This document shows, piece after piece, positions 6,315-8,141 of a DNA stretch of 8,141 nucleotides (positions are counted from its first letter, which is position 1; every line of letters starts with the position of its first letter). The stretch is from assembly GCA_041163765.1 (NCBI GenBank), contig JBEAQS010000138.1, positions 1 through 8,141 on the forward strand. The letters are read 5' to 3'. The DNA comes from MAG-120531 sp041163765 (GTDB lineage Bacteria; Bacteroidota; Bacteroidia; Flavobacteriales; Flavobacteriaceae). The notes under the pieces were generated by a model. The model was not told the origin of the DNA. It did no database searches and saw only the letters and a program-made list of their open reading frames with translations. Position numbers and translations under genes: made by a program.

Positions 6315-7637
6315 TTAGGCGCTATATGCCTCGGCGATGAATTTGTCGTACGTGACTTCTTTGGCTTTCAAATGACAAGCTTCTTTAAATAAAGCAACTA
6401 ATTTCTCTGACATCAATTGATCTGAGAGGCGTTTTACTTCATCTTGGTTGCTTAAAATGCGCGCAGCAATACTTTCTAGTTCCTCCTCTTTAGGATTTAA
6501 CTGTCCGTACTGAGCCATTTGTTGAGCGATGTATTTTTTGGCAAAATCTTTCAATTCGTCAAACTTCACTTGAAGGTTGTTTTTCTCGATGATTTTACCC
6601 TCAATCAATTGAAAGCGAAGCGCTTTCTCTGACTGTGCATACGCTTCAGCAGCTTCTTGTTCGGTCATTGGTTTTTCGCCACTAGTCATCAACCATTTGG
6701 TCAAAAAGGCTGCGGGCAGATTAAACGATGTGGCGTCGAGTAAGGCATCCGTCACATCTTGATACAGTTTCTGATCCGCTTGTTGGTTGAATTGCTCTTC
6801 GGCTTCCGCTTTGATTTTCTCTCTGAGTGCCTTTTCTGAATCGACCACTCCAGGACCGTAAAGTTTATCAAACAGCTCTTGATCCAGTGCTGCAGGAGTT
6901 CGTTCCTCTATGGAGATCACTTCAAATGAAATGGTGGCATCTAAATCTTTTACCTCCTCAGATTTTTTTCCAAATGCACGGGCATAAACAAAATCTTCTT
7001 CAAACAACCCTTTGGTTTCAAAGGAAAGGACATCGCCTACCTTGGCTCCAAGGAATGCTGTTTGGGCTTTTTTGGATTTAAGCTGGTCAAACAACAGGGT
7101 GGTTTGGTTGTTGATTTCAGCGGACTCTAGAACAAAGGTTCCTTTAATCTCAGCAGTTTTACTGGATTGGTCAGCAGGAGTCACAGTGCCAAATTGCTTT
7201 TTAATGCGGTCGATTTGATCGTCCAACATTTTTTTGTCAGCGACGATTTGGTAGTGCGTGATCGCTTTCTTGGTTTTCAGGTCTAGGTCAAATTCAGGGG
7301 ATAAACCGACTTCAAAATCAAAAGAAAGCTGCTCTGCTTGCCAGTCAATTGGTTTGTCGACAGGAAGAGGATTTCCCAACAAAGCTAGTTTTTCTTCTTG
7401 TAGGTATCGGCCCATTTCTTGTTGAAGGAGTTTGTTTACTTCTTCCACCAAAACGGCCATGCCGTATTGTTTTTTAACCAATCCCATAGGGACTTGGCCT
7501 TTTCTAAATCCGGGGATATTGGCCTTCTTGCGGTAGTTGGTCAATACTTCGTCTACTTTGGGCTGGAAGTCTCCACGTTCCAAAGTAAGGGTCAAAACGG
7601 CGTTTAATTCGTCTTTTTGGGTTTTTACAACCTTCAT
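6315..7637 (-). CDS. tig: Trigger factor, ribosome-associated chaperone
   Basis: The product has 440 residues, close to the usual trigger factor length of about 430-450. The N-terminal ribosome-binding domain has the signature GFRKGQVP (43-50), which docks on ribosomal protein L23 (uL23) near the exit tunnel. A middle region at about 148-245 sits where the FKBP-type prolyl isomerase domain belongs, but it lacks recognisable FKBP active-site aromatics: TIDFTG of E. coli is replaced by EIKGTFVLE, and the IPGFE motif is absent. Isomerase activity is therefore doubtful. The C-terminal part (about 250-440) is helical and charged, like the chaperone arms. The protein holds nascent chains in the cytoplasm. 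The gene heads a tig-clpP-clpX cluster, a common order in bacteria, but an intrinsic terminator follows it. A well-formed Bacteroidota promoter lies upstream. The start at 7637 puts the signature at its usual place. Confidence 0.96.
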   Translation of the reverse strand: MKVVKTQKDELNAVLTLTLERGDFQPKVDEVLTNYRKKANIPGFRKGQVPMGLVKKQYGMAVLVEEVNKLLQQEMGRYLQEEKLALLGNPLPVDKPIDWQAEQLSFDFEVGLSPEFDLDLKTKKAITHYQIVADKKMLDDQIDRIKKQFGTVTPADQSSKTAEIKGTFVLESAEINNQTTLLFDQLKSKKAQTAFLGAKVGDVLSFETKGLFEEDFVYARAFGKKSEEVKDLDATISFEVISIEERTPAALDQELFDKLYGPGVVDSEKALREKIKAEAEEQFNQQADQKLYQDVTDALLDATSFNLPAAFLTKWLMTSGEKPMTEQEAAEAYAQSEKALRFQLIEGKIIEKNNLQVKFDELKDFAKKYIAQQMAQYGQLNPKEEELESIAARILSNQDEVKRLSDQLMSEKLVALFKEACHLKAKEVTYDKFIAEAYSA

Positions 7638-7668
7638 AGTTCCTGAGTTATAGGGGTAAATTGGGGGG

Positions 7669-7699
7669 CAAAATTAAGGTATTTTACACATTCAACCAA
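7669..7699 (-). promoter_or_regulatory. tig promoter (TTG -33 and TAATTTTG -7)
   Basis: On the minus strand, TAATTTTG (7676-7669) is an exact TAnnTTTG match. A TTG at 7699-7697 lies 20 bases upstream, within the spacing typical of Bacteroidota promoters; a second TTG at 7695-7693 leaves 16. Transcription would start near 7663, giving a leader of about 25 bases before the tig ATG. It lies just after the terminator of the preceding gene, so tig has its own transcription unit. Confidence 0.65.
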
Positions 7700-7714
7700 C
7701 TAAAGCACAGACAT

Positions 7715-7747
7715 AAAAAAAGGGCGGCCCATCGGGCCGCCCTTTTT
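7715..7747 (-). terminator. Strong, probably bidirectional intrinsic terminator after the SGNH hydrolase gene
   Basis: GGGCGGCCC (7722-7730) and GGGCCGCCC (7734-7742) form a perfect 9-base all-GC stem with a three-base loop ATC. The stem is flanked by seven As (7715-7721) and five Ts (7743-7747). On the minus strand the hairpin is followed by seven Us, ending the transcript of the gene that stops at 7765. The five Us on the other strand make it bidirectional in form, though no plus-strand gene ends here. Confidence 0.93.
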
Positions 7748-7764
7748 GTAGGTAATTAACCTAA

Positions 7765-8141
7765 CTAGTTTACGTAAAGACCTTTGTAATCTAATGGGTT
7801 TACTAATGGTAGGTTTGATTTGTAGGTGCTGTTAATCGCGTTGATAAACAGATTTGAAATAAGCGCATATCCGCGTGGTGAAGGGTGTACTCCATCTAGT
7901 GAGAATCCTCCTCCTGATCCGTATTTAGCCGTTATTTTGCTTCCGTCAGCCAAAGTTACTCCATTGGCGATCAATCCGTTAAAGAACCCATAGGTGTCTA
8001 CAACCGGTAAGCCATAAGCTTGAGCCACTTGAGCAATCCCTGCATTTATCGCTTGGGTCGCAGTAGAAATTTCTGCTTGCTCTTGAGGGGTCAATACCCA
8101 TTTGTCATCTAATGGAACGGATACACCATTGATCAGTGATG
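7765..8141 (-). CDS. SGNH/GDSL-type hydrolase, partial: C-terminal part only
   Basis: The frame is open to the right edge, giving 124 complete residues ending DYKGLYVN. The stretch FSLDGVHPSPRGYALISN carries the block V Asp-x-x-His of SGNH hydrolases, with the catalytic Asp at codon 7894-7896 and His at 7885-7887. The GDS block with the nucleophile serine and the oxyanion Gly and Asn lie outside the window. The frame contains a TTG at 8094, but the sequence continues through it with family-like residues (VSVPLDDKWVLTPQEQAEI), so this is not the start. Such proteins in Bacteroidota are esterase- or lipase-like and often exported; no signal peptide can be checked here. The substrate is unknown. 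A strong terminator follows 17 bases after the stop, separating it from tig. Confidence 0.85.
   Translation of the reverse strand, partial: SLINGVSVPLDDKWVLTPQEQAEISTATQAINAGIAQVAQAYGLPVVDTYGFFNGLIANGVTLADGSKITAKYGSGGGFSLDGVHPSPRGYALISNLFINAINSTYKSNLPLVNPLDYKGLYVN

Noticed and set aside
6827..7081. 84-codon open frame on the plus strand inside tig
   Set aside because: It is antisense to the trigger factor middle domain, with no domain or promoter of its own.
7749..7763. TAGGT-AATTA-ACCTA repeat between the SGNH stop and the terminator, with half-sites like those of the repeat at 2797
   Set aside because: The half-sites are very short and AT-rich, and it lies at the 3' end of a gene next to a much stronger hairpin; similarity to the 2797 repeat is probably chance.
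8092..8094. TTG as the start of a 109-residue SGNH-like small protein
   Set aside because: The frame continues to the window edge with family-like residues, so this is an internal leucine codon of a larger truncated gene.

Overview
The window looks like a core-genome segment of a Bacteroidota bacterium, most probably from the Flavobacteriia or a nearby class. Four things point there: the divergent folK/sppA pair, a DUF2797 protein beside a bacterial GH3 protein, ClpP and ClpX variants close to those of this phylum, and upstream elements matching the Bacteroidota sigma factor consensus (TAnnTTTG at -7, TTG near -33). I see no transposase, integrase, phage gene, CRISPR array, tRNA or rRNA. Coding density is very high and no gap exceeds about 130 bases.

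Layout, left to right. (1) 1-149, minus: the N-terminal end of folK, a folate biosynthesis kinase that runs off the left edge. (2) 209-1957, plus: sppA, a membrane-anchored signal peptide peptidase. A TAnnTTTG box and a 13-base palindrome lie between it and folK. (3) 1964-2758, minus: a DUF2797 protein with a four-cysteine zinc-ribbon-like motif and GIY-YIG-like signatures, ending tail to tail with sppA. (4) 2834-4345, plus: a GH3-family acyl-adenylating enzyme, divergent from DUF2797 across a 75-base gap with a perfect 16-base inverted repeat. (5) 7637 to 4329, minus: tig, clpP, clpX, the protein quality-control cluster. (6) 7765-8141, minus: the C-terminal end of an SGNH/GDSL hydrolase that runs off the right edge, followed by a strong terminator.

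Functionally, trigger factor binds nascent chains at the ribosome, and ClpX unfolds substrates and feeds them to the ClpP peptidase. SppA handles membrane-side peptide turnover. The ClpX and GH3 reading frames overlap tail to tail.

The most interesting non-coding feature is an intrinsic terminator between tig and clpP. Its U-tract ends only 14 bases before the clpP start, so clpPX must be expressed by read-through or from a promoter that overlaps the hairpin. It also shows that the longest open frame for clpP is not the real start. I found no clearly new biological system. The DUF2797/GH3 divergent pair is the least understood part of the window.
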